This document shows positions 14,873 through 24,407 of a stretch of 64,000 bases of DNA, piece after piece. The stretch lies in assembly GCF_004168255.1 (NCBI RefSeq), contig NZ_SEWG01000002.1, positions 310,001-374,000 on the forward strand, written 5' to 3'. Source of the DNA: Mucilaginibacter terrigena (GTDB taxonomy: Bacteria; Bacteroidota; Bacteroidia; Sphingobacteriales; Sphingobacteriaceae). The notes beneath the pieces were generated by a model. That model ran no database searches. It was not told the DNA's origin and was given only the letters and a program-made list of their open reading frames with translations. Each line of letters opens with the position of its first letter. Within the stretch, counting starts at the first letter, position 1. The position numbers and the translations under genes are program-made.

Positions 14873-17305
14873 ATGCCCGAAACTGGAATACACACAGGCA
14901 ATAGTACAAACACTGCCGAACTCAGTTTTGACGATTTTAGAAAAATTGTAATTGATGATTACCGTGTTGGCTTCGAGAGCCGCCAGGCCAGTATTATTGG
15001 CAGGCGCGAGGTTTTAACCGGCAAGGCTAAGTTTGGTATTTTTGGCGACGGTAAAGAGGTTGCCCAGCTTGCTATGGCCAAGGTTTTCCGTAAGGGCGAC
15101 TGGCGTGCAGGTTACTACCGCGACCAAACTTTTATGTTTGCCACCGGCATGAGCAACCTTAAGGAGTTTTTTGCCCAGCTATATGCCAACCCTGATATTG
15201 AAAAGGACCCCGCATCGGCCGGCCGGCAAATGAACTGCCACTACGCAACACGTTATGTAAATGCAGACGGCAGCTGGACAAACCAGGCCGAAACCATGAA
15301 CTGTGCCGCCGATATATCAACCACAGGCGGCCATATGCCCCGTTTACTGGGTTTGGCATATGCATCAAAATTATATCGCCAAAATAAAGAGCTGGAATAC
15401 CTTAAACAGTTTTCGGTTAACGGTAACGAGGTTGCCTTTGGCACCATAGGCAATGGCTCCACATCCGAAGGGTTGTTTTTTGAGGCATTTAACGCGGCCG
15501 GGGTTCTGCAAGTGCCTATGGCTATCTCTATTTGGGATGATGCATATGCGATATCTGTGCCTGCAAGGTTACAAACTACAAAAGAAGATATATCAGAGAT
15601 ATTAAAAGGTTTCCAGCGCGATAGTAACGCCAACGGATACGAGATATTTAAAGTACGCGGATGGGATTATGTTGCCCTTTGCGAAACTTACGAGCGCGCC
15701 ATAAAAGTTTGCCGCGAAGAACATGTGCCGGTTTTGATCCACGTTATCGAGATGACACAGCCGCAGGGCCACTCTACATCGGGCAGCCACGAGCGGTATA
15801 AATCAAAAGACAGGCTAAGCTGGGAAGAGGAGCACGATTGCCTTTTGCAAATGCGCAAATGGATGATCCAGTCGGCCATTATTTCTGCCGAAGAAGTTGA
15901 TGCTTTAGAGGCAGAAGCTAAGAAGCATGTACGTAATTGCCAGCGCGAAGCATGGGGCGAACTGGAGGACGAGATAAAAGCAGAAATGGCGCAGTCTGTT
16001 GAACTGATAGATCGAATAGCGCAATCATCCACCCATCGCGATGAGTTGCTTGGCCTGATGTCCTCGCTGCAAACCTGTATCGATCCGGGCCGCAGGGATA
16101 CCATTGCCTGCGTGCGTAAAGTTTTGCGCTTAACTGTTAAAGAAAACAACGATGCAAGGCAAACTCTTATTAGCTGGCTAAGTGGCGAAACAGAGAAAAA
16201 TGTAGAGCGCTTTAATTCAAAACTGTTTACAGATACGCCAAAGTCGCCGTTGTATGTGCCGGTTGTGGCACCGCAGTACGATAGCGATGCCCGTTTGATG
16301 GACGGCCGCGAGGTGCTAAACGCCTGCTTCGACGCTAACTTTGAGCGCGATAAAGCTATTGTGGCTTTCGGCGAAGATGTTGGTTCTATTGGCGATGTAA
16401 ACCAGGGATTTGCCGGGTTGCAAAACAAATACACAGATCTGCGCATTACCGATACCGGCATCCGCGAAGCGACCATAATAGGGCAGGGTATGGGCTTGGC
16501 CATGCGTGGCCTAAAGCCAATAGCCGAGATCCAATATCTTGATTACCTGCTGTACTCCATCACCGTTTTGAGCGATGACCTGGCAAGCTTAAGCTACCGT
16601 ACCCGTGGAGGACAGCGCGCGCCGCTTATAGTACGTACCCGCGGCCATCGTTTAGAGGGCATCTGGCATTCAGGTTCGCCGCTTGGGTTAATATTGAGCG
16701 CTATGCGTGGTATGCACATCTGCGTTCCGCGCGATATGACACAGGCTGCAGGTATGTATAACACCCTGCTGCGTGGTGACGAACCCGCGCTGGTTATTGA
16801 ATGCCTTAACGGATACCGTTTAAAAGAAAGGTTACCTGCCAACGTTGGCGAATTTACCGTGCCATTGGGCAAGGCCGAAATTATAAAACAAGGCACCGAT
16901 GTTACCGTAGTTACCTATGGCTCAACCCTGCGCATTGTAATGGAAGCAGCCGAAGAACTGGAGAAGATGGGCATCAATATCGAAGTGATAGACCCGCAAA
17001 CCTTATATCCGTTTGATACCGATAACCTGTGCGGTACATCCCTGCAAAAAACCAATAAGCTATTGGTAATTGACGAGGACCTGCCGGGCGGTGGTTCCGC
17101 CTATATCCTGCAAAAGGTAATAGAAGCGCAGAACGGCTATTACTCGCTGGATTCGCAACCCAAAACCCTCTGCGCCGCCGAACACAGGCCGCCATACGGT
17201 TCAGATGGCGACTACTTCAGCAAGCCATCAAATGATGATGTTATAGAAGCCGTTTACAAAATGATGAACGAGGCTAACCCGGGTAAGTATCCGGCGATAT
17301 ATTAA
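14873..17305 (+). CDS. Fused alpha/beta 2-oxoacid dehydrogenase E1 (branched-chain type)
   Basis: This 810-aa protein joins the E1 alpha and beta subunits that decarboxylate a 2-oxo acid with thiamine diphosphate and pass the acyl group to lipoyl-E2. The alpha part (1 to ~400) includes GNGSTSEGLFFEAFNAAGV and HSTSGSHERYKSKDRL. The beta part (~465-810) includes AFGEDVGSIGDVNQGF and QYLDYLLYSITVLSDDLA. Such fusions are usual in Bacteroidota and are mostly annotated as branched-chain 2-oxoacid dehydrogenase E1. E2 and E3 are not adjacent. An intrinsic terminator follows. Confidence 0.9.
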   Translation: MPETGIHTGNSTNTAELSFDDFRKIVIDDYRVGFESRQASIIGRREVLTGKAKFGIFGDGKEVAQLAMAKVFRKGDWRAGYYRDQTFMFATGMSNLKEFFAQLYANPDIEKDPASAGRQMNCHYATRYVNADGSWTNQAETMNCAADISTTGGHMPRLLGLAYASKLYRQNKELEYLKQFSVNGNEVAFGTIGNGSTSEGLFFEAFNAAGVLQVPMAISIWDDAYAISVPARLQTTKEDISEILKGFQRDSNANGYEIFKVRGWDYVALCETYERAIKVCREEHVPVLIHVIEMTQPQGHSTSGSHERYKSKDRLSWEEEHDCLLQMRKWMIQSAIISAEEVDALEAEAKKHVRNCQREAWGELEDEIKAEMAQSVELIDRIAQSSTHRDELLGLMSSLQTCIDPGRRDTIACVRKVLRLTVKENNDARQTLISWLSGETEKNVERFNSKLFTDTPKSPLYVPVVAPQYDSDARLMDGREVLNACFDANFERDKAIVAFGEDVGSIGDVNQGFAGLQNKYTDLRITDTGIREATIIGQGMGLAMRGLKPIAEIQYLDYLLYSITVLSDDLASLSYRTRGGQRAPLIVRTRGHRLEGIWHSGSPLGLILSAMRGMHICVPRDMTQAAGMYNTLLRGDEPALVIECLNGYRLKERLPANVGEFTVPLGKAEIIKQGTDVTVVTYGSTLRIVMEAAEELEKMGINIEVIDPQTLYPFDTDNLCGTSLQKTNKLLVIDEDLPGGGSAYILQKVIEAQNGYYSLDSQPKTLCAAEHRPPYGSDGDYFSKPSNDDVIEAVYKMMNEANPGKYPAIY

Positions 17306-17325
17306 GGGGTGAAAGCCAAGCATTT

Positions 17326-17354
17326 AAAGGCCTGATATTCATCGGGCCTTTTTT
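17326..17354 (+). terminator. Intrinsic terminator after the E1 gene
   Basis: A stem AAAGGCCTGAT / ATCGGGCCTTT with one wobble pair and a short loop is followed by a T-rich run, just past the stop at 17305. Confidence 0.8.
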
Positions 17355-17387
17355 GTTTTTAAACTATCTAATTCACTATCTTCATAA

Positions 17388-17765
17388 ATGAAAAAACTAC
17401 TATTAAGTATAGCTATAATAATTTCGTGTTCAGCAAGCGTTATGGCACAACAAAAGGAACAAATGGTAAGGCTTGCAAAAATTCAGGTAGACACAGCGCA
17501 ATTGGAACAATATAACGCGGCACTTAAACTGCAAATGACAACAGCTGTCGCGCTTGAACCGGGCGTGCTGACCTACTATGCCGTGGCCGATAAAAAGGAT
17601 GCGTCGCATATCACTATCCTGGAAATATATGCTGATGTAGACGCCTATAAAGCACACATAGAAACCCCGCACTTTAAAAAATACAAAGATACAGTACAAA
17701 ACATGGTTAAATCGCTGGAGTTGGTTGATGTTGATCTTATTGGAAAAGCTGTAAAACCTAATTAA
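17388..17765 (+). CDS. Exported ABM-domain protein (putative quinol monooxygenase-like)
   Basis: This 125-aa protein has a signal peptide (about 1-20, ending SVMAQ) followed by an antibiotic-biosynthesis-monooxygenase fold: a ferredoxin-like domain with LEPGVLTYYAVADKKDASHITILEIYADVDAYKAHIETPHFKKY. Relatives are cofactor-free oxygenases or stress proteins. Its substrate is unknown. Its stop overlaps the convergent symporter stop by four bases. Confidence 0.8.
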   Translation: MKKLLLSIAIIISCSASVMAQQKEQMVRLAKIQVDTAQLEQYNAALKLQMTTAVALEPGVLTYYAVADKKDASHITILEIYADVDAYKAHIETPHFKKYKDTVQNMVKSLELVDVDLIGKAVKPN

Positions 17766-18982
17766 GTATGCTGTACCTGCTTCTCCCCCGCAAATCTATT
17801 AATTACCATCGCGGCCGCTGTATCGCCTGTGGCATTCAAAAGTGTGGCTATCGGGTCAATTAATGTGCCGATGATAATTGCAGGCGGAAGGGCCTCGGGT
17901 GGAAAACCGTAAGCCGAAATAAACAGCAGTTCGCCTATGTAACCCCCGTTGGGGATGCCGCCTTCAACAATGCTTACCAATACCGTCATACCCAGCGCCA
18001 GGACGATCACCCCGGCGCTGTCAAAGCCCCGCCCGAACATGGCAAACACCACCGACATTTTCAGGATGGAAGAAATGCTGGAGCCATCTTTATGCAGAGT
18101 ACCCAACAGTGGGATAGTTATCCCGGATATCGCATCTGTGATTCCCATTTTTTTGGCAGCAACTAAATTGGCAGGTATGGTGGCAATACTGCTGCAGGTA
18201 CCCACCGCCGTAGCCGATGGGATAATGTTATTTTCCCAATACCTTTTAATGCCTTTTACACCACCCGCAATAAAGGCATATAGGCTGTAAAACACAGCGT
18301 AGTAAAATAAGCTTACACCATAACCAATGCCCAGTACATGGGCATAAGTACCAAATAACGATGGGCCAAACACGGCCACCTGGTAAGCAAAATAAGCGCC
18401 TAAACCAATTGGGCCGGCTTTCATAATAATACCGAATACCTGCTTAAAAACCTCGTTGCCTGCGTTTAAAAACTGTACAAACGGTTTGCCTTTTTCTGCC
18501 GCGCTGCGCGCGCCAAAACCAACCAGCAGGGCAAATATGATCATGGCCAGCATATTCTTACGCGATAGCAGGTTGAAAAATTCGCTGGTGGTAAAAAGCT
18601 GAGTTATCTGGTCGCCGGATAGGTTTTTGCCTGTTACAGCGGGCACAGCGCCAGCCGCCGCAAACGATGTTTTCCCAATGGGAAACAGCCATAAAGCAAT
18701 AATACTAAGCAGCGCCGCCATAATGAGCGTACCCAAAAACACTGCCGACATAACACCCATAATGCGCCCTAATTTTTGCGAACCCTCTAAATTGGCAATG
18801 GCCGAGGAAATGGCAAAAAATACCAAAGGTATCACGGCTACAAACAGCAGGTTCAGGAATATATCGCCAATAGGTTTTAGTACTTCGGCCCGTTCACCAA
18901 GTACAATACCAGCCACGCTACCTGCAATAATACCGGCTATCAGCCATATCATCCCGCTATAATTTTTTATCCAGTTACTCAT
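17762..18982 (-). CDS. Dicarboxylate/amino acid:cation symporter (DAACS family)
   Basis: This 406-aa integral membrane protein is of the glutamate/aspartate/dicarboxylate:Na+ or H+ symporter family. It has eight-helix-type hydrophobic segments throughout, starts with WIKNYSGMIWLIAGIIAG, and contains GTCSSIATIPANLVAAKKMG (re-entrant serine-rich loop) and LGTLHKDGSSISSILK. The late motif GGIPNGGYIGELL is a variant of the family's substrate-binding region. The precise substrate is unclear. Downstream it abuts the ABM gene; upstream it is divergent to a nitroreductase gene. Confidence 0.88.
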   Translation of the reverse strand: MSNWIKNYSGMIWLIAGIIAGSVAGIVLGERAEVLKPIGDIFLNLLFVAVIPLVFFAISSAIANLEGSQKLGRIMGVMSAVFLGTLIMAALLSIIALWLFPIGKTSFAAAGAVPAVTGKNLSGDQITQLFTTSEFFNLLSRKNMLAMIIFALLVGFGARSAAEKGKPFVQFLNAGNEVFKQVFGIIMKAGPIGLGAYFAYQVAVFGPSLFGTYAHVLGIGYGVSLFYYAVFYSLYAFIAGGVKGIKRYWENNIIPSATAVGTCSSIATIPANLVAAKKMGITDAISGITIPLLGTLHKDGSSISSILKMSVVFAMFGRGFDSAGVIVLALGMTVLVSIVEGGIPNGGYIGELLFISAYGFPPEALPPAIIIGTLIDPIATLLNATGDTAAAMVINRFAGEKQVQHT

Positions 18983-19071
18983 TTATTTGCCTGCTGTATT
19001 GCTGTAAATTAAACGCTTTGAAAGGTAAATATTATCCTCCTTAAATTATCCTATCATGTAACTTATTTCTC

Positions 19072-19079
19072 TATTTTTG
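19072..19079 (+). promoter_or_regulatory. Predicted -7 element TATTTTTG before nitroreductase
   Basis: This is an exact TAnnTTTG match 36 bp before the ATG at 19115. No good -33 element is seen. Confidence 0.4.
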
Positions 19080-19114
19080 CGCATGTCTAAATCAGGCTAT
19101 ATACTTTTACAACT

Positions 19115-19693
19115 ATGGATACTACATTTTCAGCAATCGCAAATAACATTAAGGCCCGCCGCACCATCAAACCGTCGACCATGAACGGTAACAAGATCCC
19201 GAACGGCCACATCGCATCTATATTAGAACTGGCCGACTGGGCACCGAACCACGGTAATACCGAGCCATGGCGTTTTATTGTATTTGAAGACCCTAAAATT
19301 TATTGTGAACAACATGCCGAATTGTACAAAGCTGCCAACCCCGGCGAAAGCTTTAATCCTACTGCTTACACCAACTTTCAAAACCAGGCTAATGCCGCAT
19401 CGCATGTTATAATCGCTTATCAAAAACGTGGCGATCTGCCAAAGATCCCGCAGTTTGAGGAAGTGATAGCTACTGCATGCGCGGTGCAAAACCTTTTATT
19501 GGGTGCAACGGCATTAAACATAGGTGCCTTTTGGAGCACCGGTGGTATGGTGTTAAAACCTGCTTATGCCGAACATTTTGGTTTAGGGGCCGAAGATAGC
19601 GTGCTTGGAGTATTGTTTATGGGCTACACCGATAACCAGCCCGAAGGCAAAAGAAAAACCCCGATAGAAGAAAAGATCACCTGGAATAAGTAA
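19115..19693 (+). CDS. Nitroreductase family flavoprotein
   Basis: This 192-aa protein of the NfsB/YdjA-like nitroreductase fold is an FMN-dependent NAD(P)H oxidoreductase. It shows the FMN phosphate-binding start IKARRTIKPSTMNG, the ELADWAPNHGNTEPWRF segment (FMN/substrate pocket), and the later LLGATALNIGAFWSTGG. The length is typical. The physiological substrate is unknown. It stands alone, divergent from the symporter. Confidence 0.88.
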   Translation: MDTTFSAIANNIKARRTIKPSTMNGNKIPNGHIASILELADWAPNHGNTEPWRFIVFEDPKIYCEQHAELYKAANPGESFNPTAYTNFQNQANAASHVIIAYQKRGDLPKIPQFEEVIATACAVQNLLLGATALNIGAFWSTGGMVLKPAYAEHFGLGAEDSVLGVLFMGYTDNQPEGKRKTPIEEKITWNK

Positions 19694-19808
19694 TAATTAC
19701 AGGTTTATTTTTACTTTCTTTTATTGAGCTGGCATTAACTTTTTAGCAATAATTTTTCTTTGAAGTGGATGATTAGACTGCTGTGACAATAATTTTAGGT
19801 TTTTTACG

Positions 19809-19816
19809 TATATTTG
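19809..19816 (+). promoter_or_regulatory. Predicted -7 element TATATTTG before L,D-transpeptidase-like gene
   Basis: This is an exact TAnnTTTG match about 75 bp upstream of the ATG at 19893. The -33 region is weak. Confidence 0.4.
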
Positions 19817-19892
19817 TCTTAACAATTTCAACTAATAATACATCATTAGCAGATTTGTTACCAATTAATTTAACAGATTAAACCCAATTATT

Positions 19893-20684
19893 ATGAGGAA
19901 ACACATTTGGTGGATCATTGGCGCTTTATTGTTATTTTCTATTACGGTTATCAGTTGGAAACCGACAAGCGCGATCAAAACAAACAAAATTACGGATACA
20001 AAAACGTTAGGTGCTAAAGAACTTTTTGCACAATACGTTTCTGATATATACAACACTGCAAACCTGGCGCAAACAGGTATGGATGTAGCGGTATTGCAAA
20101 AAGCGGTTACAGGTTATTTAAACCTTAAGCTTGCCAATAAGCTATCTAATAACAGCAATATTATCACCGTTATCGATTTTACAAAATCGAGCCGTGAAAA
20201 ACGTATGTGGATAATTGACGTATTGAATAAATCGTTGGTGTTAAATACATGGGTTGCCCACGGGCAGGGTAGTGGCGATGATATGGCCAGCCGTTTCTCA
20301 AATAATAACGAGTCGCACCAAAGCAGCTTAGGTTTTTATTTGGCAAGCGAGGTTTATTTTGGTAAACACGGCCGCTCGTTAAAACTGGATGGTTTGGATG
20401 CAGGCATTAATAGCGCTGCGCGTGCACGAGGTATTGTTGTACATGCTGCCGATTATGTATGCCAGAATACCATTAACCAGATAGGCCGTTTGGGCCGCAG
20501 CTTTGGTTGCCCGGCCGTATCGCCCGAAGTATCTGATCAGGTTATCAATACCATCAAAGGTGGCTCTGTAATGTACATCAACGGTAACGATAGCAACTAC
20601 ACATCTAAACTATTAGATGAAACAGCACCTGCCAACTTTATTGCTCCTGATACTACAGGCGCTGCTACAATGGCAAAACTTTAA
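19893..20684 (+). CDS. Murein L,D-transpeptidase catalytic-domain protein
   Basis: This 263-aa exported protein has an N-terminal hydrophobic anchor/signal (about 5-21). Its YkuD-like catalytic domain is of the kind annotated 'murein L,D-transpeptidase catalytic domain family'. The catalytic cysteine C206 lies in GRSFGCPAVSPE, preceded by a conserved histidine (IVVHAADYV). Such enzymes cross-link or trim peptidoglycan through meso-DAP residues in the periplasm. A perfect hairpin terminator follows; a larger L,D-transpeptidase lies convergently next to it. Confidence 0.85.
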   Translation: MRKHIWWIIGALLLFSITVISWKPTSAIKTNKITDTKTLGAKELFAQYVSDIYNTANLAQTGMDVAVLQKAVTGYLNLKLANKLSNNSNIITVIDFTKSSREKRMWIIDVLNKSLVLNTWVAHGQGSGDDMASRFSNNNESHQSSLGFYLASEVYFGKHGRSLKLDGLDAGINSAARARGIVVHAADYVCQNTINQIGRLGRSFGCPAVSPEVSDQVINTIKGGSVMYINGNDSNYTSKLLDETAPANFIAPDTTGAATMAKL

Positions 20685-20710
20685 AACCAAGCTAACAAAT
20701 TATAAATAAG

Positions 20711-20745
20711 AAGCCCGTCTGCAGCAATGCAGACGGGCTTTATTA
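20711..20745 (+). terminator. Hairpin terminator between the two L,D-transpeptidase genes
   Basis: The 13-bp arms 20711-20723 and 20728-20740 (AAGCCCGTCTGCA and complement) enclose the tetraloop GCAA, followed by TATTATTG. It can serve both converging genes. Confidence 0.8.
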
Positions 20746-20841
20746 TTGTGTTGGGGTTTTATTGATCATGATCCGGTTTCATCGATTAACACTAATCTCT
20801 AATCACCACTCTCTAATCTCTAAAGCGTAGCATTTCAATCT

Positions 20842-22398
20842 CTACAAAGCTGCTATCTGGTCATTGTTGGCCAGGAACTTTTGCAGATGTCCGTACAATA
20901 CAATATCCAGCCCATAAACATCCGGGCGGTACTGCAGGGTGCCATTGCTATCTGCCCAGCAGGTTACATAAGTTATATAAACCGGCATTTTATCAGGAAC
21001 GGCAATGGTTGTAGGCTCGGGGTTATCCTCGCTCATAGCTTTTGCAATTTTATTGTAAGTAGCACCTTCGCCAAATACCACTTTAGCTAAAGCCTGCGGG
21101 TCGCCAAGGCGAACACAGCCATGGCTCAGGGCACGCATAGTTTGTGTAAAGCCACTTTTAGCAGGCGTATCGTGCAGGTAAACACTGCTGTTATTATTAA
21201 ACAAGAACTTTATTTTGCCCAAAGAATTATCATCACTCGGGCGCTGTTTAAACTCATACTTATCTTTTGGCGCGCTGCTCCAGTTAATCGTTTCGGGGTC
21301 TTCTACCTTTTTGCCGTTTTCGTATACGTCGATGCCTTTGTTAGACAGGTAATAAGGGTCCTGCGCAGCTTCAACCATTATCTCTTTACTGGCTATACTC
21401 TGCGGAATGTTCCAAACCGGGTTAACCTGTACGCTGTGGATCAGGCTGTTCAATTGCGGTGTTTCGCGGCTAAAGGGGCGGTCTTTTTTATCGCTTTCGT
21501 CGTAATCAACTAAAGTGTTGGTATTGTCTGTATTGCGGCCTTCTCCCACAACTACCTTCATGTTCAGGATAGATTGGCCGTTATCCATTACATCCAAACG
21601 GTAATCGGGAATGTTAACGATAACATATTTTGGCTGGCTCGGCTTGTTCTTCCATCTTAAACGTTCCATGTTTACTACCAAATAGCGGGTAGTTTCTTCC
21701 TTGGTCATGCCCTGTGCGGTACCGCCGGCTATCAATGCTTTTTGCAGCATCAGATATTGTGGGTCTTTAGGCTGGATGCTATCCAGGTAAGTCTTCAGGT
21801 TGGTGGCGGTTAACGCCTGCATCATCGATGTGCTGTCGGGGCGTTTGGTGGCGGTAAAATAACGGGCATATATTTTACGCGGGCTTACCATCCCAAACTG
21901 CAAAGCGCTGGAATAATTGATAAGCGAATTGGCGGTTAATATCTCCAGGTCAGCAATATCATGATACGCTTCGTCTAAAGTTTTAATACCCTTTTTGTCT
22001 TTAAATTTGGCAACCAGTTGTTTTATCTGGTCGGCCTTAAACATTTTTGGGTCAAGGCCGTGCTGTCCGGCTTTTTCAAAATAATTCGCGGTAAGGTCCG
22101 CATCGCCATTAAATATATGGTCCATTACAAAAACGGGGTCGTAATCATTTTTCTCGTAAAAGCTGGTAATCAGGTTAGGGTTATCCATCTTGCTTTTGTT
22201 ATCGGCAAGTACCTGTTTAAACACCTCGGCAAGGCCTTCGGGCGTGGCATCTTTAAATACTTTGTTCTTTGTTTTTTCGTACAGTACCTTACCCAGGTCA
22301 GAGCGGCTTTTTTTACAGCTTTGAAAGGTTAGGCTAAGTACACAAATCAGCATAACTAACACCTGCAGGGCCGACTTTTTTATAGTAGAATTTATCAT
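20842..22398 (-). CDS. L,D-transpeptidase, YcbB/LdtD-like lipoprotein
   Basis: This 518-aa protein begins with a lipoprotein signal (LSLTFQSCKK, lipid on the Cys near residue 27) and an N-terminal scaffold region. Its C-terminal YkuD catalytic domain has HDTP and the SHGCVRL motif (H426, C428). This is the layout of YcbB/LdtD enzymes that form 3-3 peptidoglycan cross-links. The catalytic residues are intact. It is convergent with the smaller L,D-transpeptidase and divergent from a DinB-like gene. Confidence 0.88.
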   Translation of the reverse strand: MINSTIKKSALQVLVMLICVLSLTFQSCKKSRSDLGKVLYEKTKNKVFKDATPEGLAEVFKQVLADNKSKMDNPNLITSFYEKNDYDPVFVMDHIFNGDADLTANYFEKAGQHGLDPKMFKADQIKQLVAKFKDKKGIKTLDEAYHDIADLEILTANSLINYSSALQFGMVSPRKIYARYFTATKRPDSTSMMQALTATNLKTYLDSIQPKDPQYLMLQKALIAGGTAQGMTKEETTRYLVVNMERLRWKNKPSQPKYVIVNIPDYRLDVMDNGQSILNMKVVVGEGRNTDNTNTLVDYDESDKKDRPFSRETPQLNSLIHSVQVNPVWNIPQSIASKEIMVEAAQDPYYLSNKGIDVYENGKKVEDPETINWSSAPKDKYEFKQRPSDDNSLGKIKFLFNNNSSVYLHDTPAKSGFTQTMRALSHGCVRLGDPQALAKVVFGEGATYNKIAKAMSEDNPEPTTIAVPDKMPVYITYVTCWADSNGTLQYRPDVYGLDIVLYGHLQKFLANNDQIAAL

Positions 22399-22515
22399 TT
22401 TATGATTGTTTATTTGCTGTTATGCAATAGCTATACCACAAAGCTGTGCCAACATTTATTTACAGATTTACTTTGGGCTGATGCTGAGCCACGGCGTTTA
22501 CATTATATTTGGTTT

Positions 22516-23034
22516 ATGGCGAATACAAACCTCCCGGAAGTTTGGCTGCGCGGGCCGTTGCCGCAACTACACCCTCTGTTACAACCGGTTGCGCATGCAT
22601 TATTACAGGCGCGCGAAGAATTGAATGAATTAATGGCAGATTTCCCGAATGAATTGTTGTGGAATAAAGTGGCAGGGATGGCATCGCCGGGCTTTCACCT
22701 GCAGCATTTAACAGGTGTGCTTAACCGCTTATTTACTTATGCCCGCGGCGAGGCATTGAGCGAAGAGCAGTTAAACTATCTGGCAACCGAGGGCAAACCG
22801 ACCAATAAAATATACACCGTTACCGAATTAGTTGAAAATTTTAACTACGAGGTTAACGAAGCCATCCAGCAATTGGGTACAGCCAGCGAGGCAAACCTTA
22901 CCGACTTTAGAGGTGTTGGCCGGGCGCAATTGCCATCCACAATTATCGGGCTTTACACGCATAGCGCCGAACATACTATGCGCCATTTGGGGCAATTGAT
23001 AGTAACGGTGGGGGTGTTGAAAGAGTTGTTTTAA
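22516..23034 (+). CDS. DinB-like four-helix protein
   Basis: This protein of about 172 aa from the ATG at 22516 has the DinB/YfiT-like four-helix bundle. A first histidine lies in GFHLQHLTGVLNRL, and the C-terminal HSAEHTMRHLGQL supplies the two further histidines of the metal site. The frame opens 38 codons earlier, but that stretch does not look like the family. DinB proteins are often metal-dependent thiol transferases; the substrate is unknown here. Confidence 0.8.
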   Translation: MANTNLPEVWLRGPLPQLHPLLQPVAHALLQAREELNELMADFPNELLWNKVAGMASPGFHLQHLTGVLNRLFTYARGEALSEEQLNYLATEGKPTNKIYTVTELVENFNYEVNEAIQQLGTASEANLTDFRGVGRAQLPSTIIGLYTHSAEHTMRHLGQLIVTVGVLKELF

Positions 23035-23090
23035 GTTAACGGTTTCTGTTAATTAGATTTATAAGTGTAAATTAGGAACATATTTAATAT

Positions 23091-23435
23091 ATGAAAATCA
23101 CAACCGGTACATTAGAATTGATGGAAAGTGGGATACTTTTCACTCAAGGCAATAATACTTTAACATTTGATTTGGGCTTCGAGTTAAAATTAACTCTGAA
23201 ATTTATAGATGATAGTAATGCTAAGGAATCAACGCATGATTTTAAAAAAATAGACAATAATTCTGGACTTTGGACTTTCAAAAATTTCAACAACTTATAT
23301 GGTTCTGGTTTCTCTGAACCACTAAAATTAGGAACCTTTAATGGCTCTGATATCTATTTATCAATATGGGTTACCAGATTATTTAATGAACAAGTAAATA
23401 AAAAAGTTGAATACACTTTTTACAAGGAACAATAA
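23091..23435 (+). CDS. Small hypothetical protein, beta-rich
   Basis: I do not recognise this 114-aa protein with confidence. The alternating hydrophobic pattern suggests a beta-sandwich, and there is no signal peptide. Its DNA is clearly AT-richer than the flanking genes, which suggests recent acquisition. Its stop overlaps the start of the next gene by one base (TAATG), so the two form a coupled pair. Confidence 0.6.
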   Translation: MKITTGTLELMESGILFTQGNNTLTFDLGFELKLTLKFIDDSNAKESTHDFKKIDNNSGLWTFKNFNNLYGSGFSEPLKLGTFNGSDIYLSIWVTRLFNEQVNKKVEYTFYKEQ

Positions 23436-23757
23436 TGGCACTAAATATTGACCCAAACATTTTACAACGAGATGATTTGGCTGTAAAGGCTTTAGATCAT
23501 GAAACAGATTTAGCGAAAGCAAAGGCTGAAAGAGGATGGCTCGGTCAGTTTTGGGGGAGTGCTACAAGCATTCCTAATAATGTGGCCGCATTAATTGCTT
23601 CTGCTGCTTTTTTTTTTAGGGATGATCTATACTTTTTGCGCATTAAATACACCAAACGACAAACTTGGCATTTCAATAAAAGATTTTTGGGCGATAATGG
23701 TGCCAATAATAACGTTGACAGTTGGTTATCTTTTTGGTATCAAAGGAAAAAATAAAT
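23435..23757 (+). pseudogene. Small two-helix membrane protein interrupted at a T10 run
   Basis: The frame from 23435 reads MALNIDPNILQRDDLAVKAL and on to VAALIASAAFFF, then loses sense after ten T bases at 23608-23617. Removing one T continues the protein as LGMIYTFCALNTPNDKLGIS, then FWAIMVPIITLTVGYLFGIK and a lysine-rich end. That restores a second membrane helix and gives a natural ending at a TAG. The frame given without the shift ends in an unlikely polar tail. It is therefore a broken gene, a sequencing error, or a gene whose full form needs slippage at T10. Confidence 0.75.
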
Positions 23758-23768
23758 AGTCCAATTTT

Positions 23769-24398
23769 CTATTTCATCACTATTTCCGCTACATCCCTGT
23801 AATCGCGGGCATGGTAGGTGACACCGGCATTGGTGTACTTATCCATCGGGTCAAAAAGGAAGGTATCGATGTCCAGCTCAATCGCCGCCTTGATCTCCGA
23901 TTGTGGATCGTCGCCAATAACCAAAACATCGTTTACCGCGTACCCATTCTCCTTCATTATTTTTTGGAAAATATCTTTCTTGGTTTGGGTGCTTTGCTCA
24001 GGGTCTACTACATATACCTGTTTAAAATCCGCGGTGATGTTCAGCATCTCTACCTTACTCATTTGCAGTTTGGTAAAGCCTGTGGTCACCAAAAATTTAT
24101 CAATAGGGATCTGGCGAAGCAGGCTATATTCAGGGTAAGGGAACATCGGTTCTTCAAACCGGATGTTACGCAACATTGCCATCCCTTGCTCTTTTAGTTG
24201 GGCGCTAAAGCCAAACTCATCGGCCACATGCTGGTAAGGGCGGCGTGTAAGCTCTTCTTTAGCCCTATTGGCGGCCTGCCTGTCTTCTTCGCCCAGGTTC
24301 TCATCAATCAGCTTAAACAGCTTACCAAACAGGTGGTGGGCAATAGAACTAACGGGGTAGATGGTATTATCAAGATCAAGTATTAAAACACGTTTCAT
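23769..24398 (-). CDS. HAD-family hydrolase, pyrimidine 5'-nucleotidase-like
   Basis: This 209-aa haloacid-dehalogenase phosphatase has the nucleophile motif LDLDNTIYP (D8, D10). A late motif contains VIGDDPQSEIKAAIELDIDTFL. The overall pattern resembles the SDT1/pyrimidine 5'-nucleotidase group. The substrate is not certain. It begins nine bases after the MFS gene on the same strand, so the two are probably co-transcribed. Confidence 0.82.
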   Translation of the reverse strand: MKRVLILDLDNTIYPVSSIAHHLFGKLFKLIDENLGEEDRQAANRAKEELTRRPYQHVADEFGFSAQLKEQGMAMLRNIRFEEPMFPYPEYSLLRQIPIDKFLVTTGFTKLQMSKVEMLNITADFKQVYVVDPEQSTQTKKDIFQKIMKENGYAVNDVLVIGDDPQSEIKAAIELDIDTFLFDPMDKYTNAGVTYHARDYRDVAEIVMK

Positions 24399-24407
24399 GG
24401 ATGCAAT

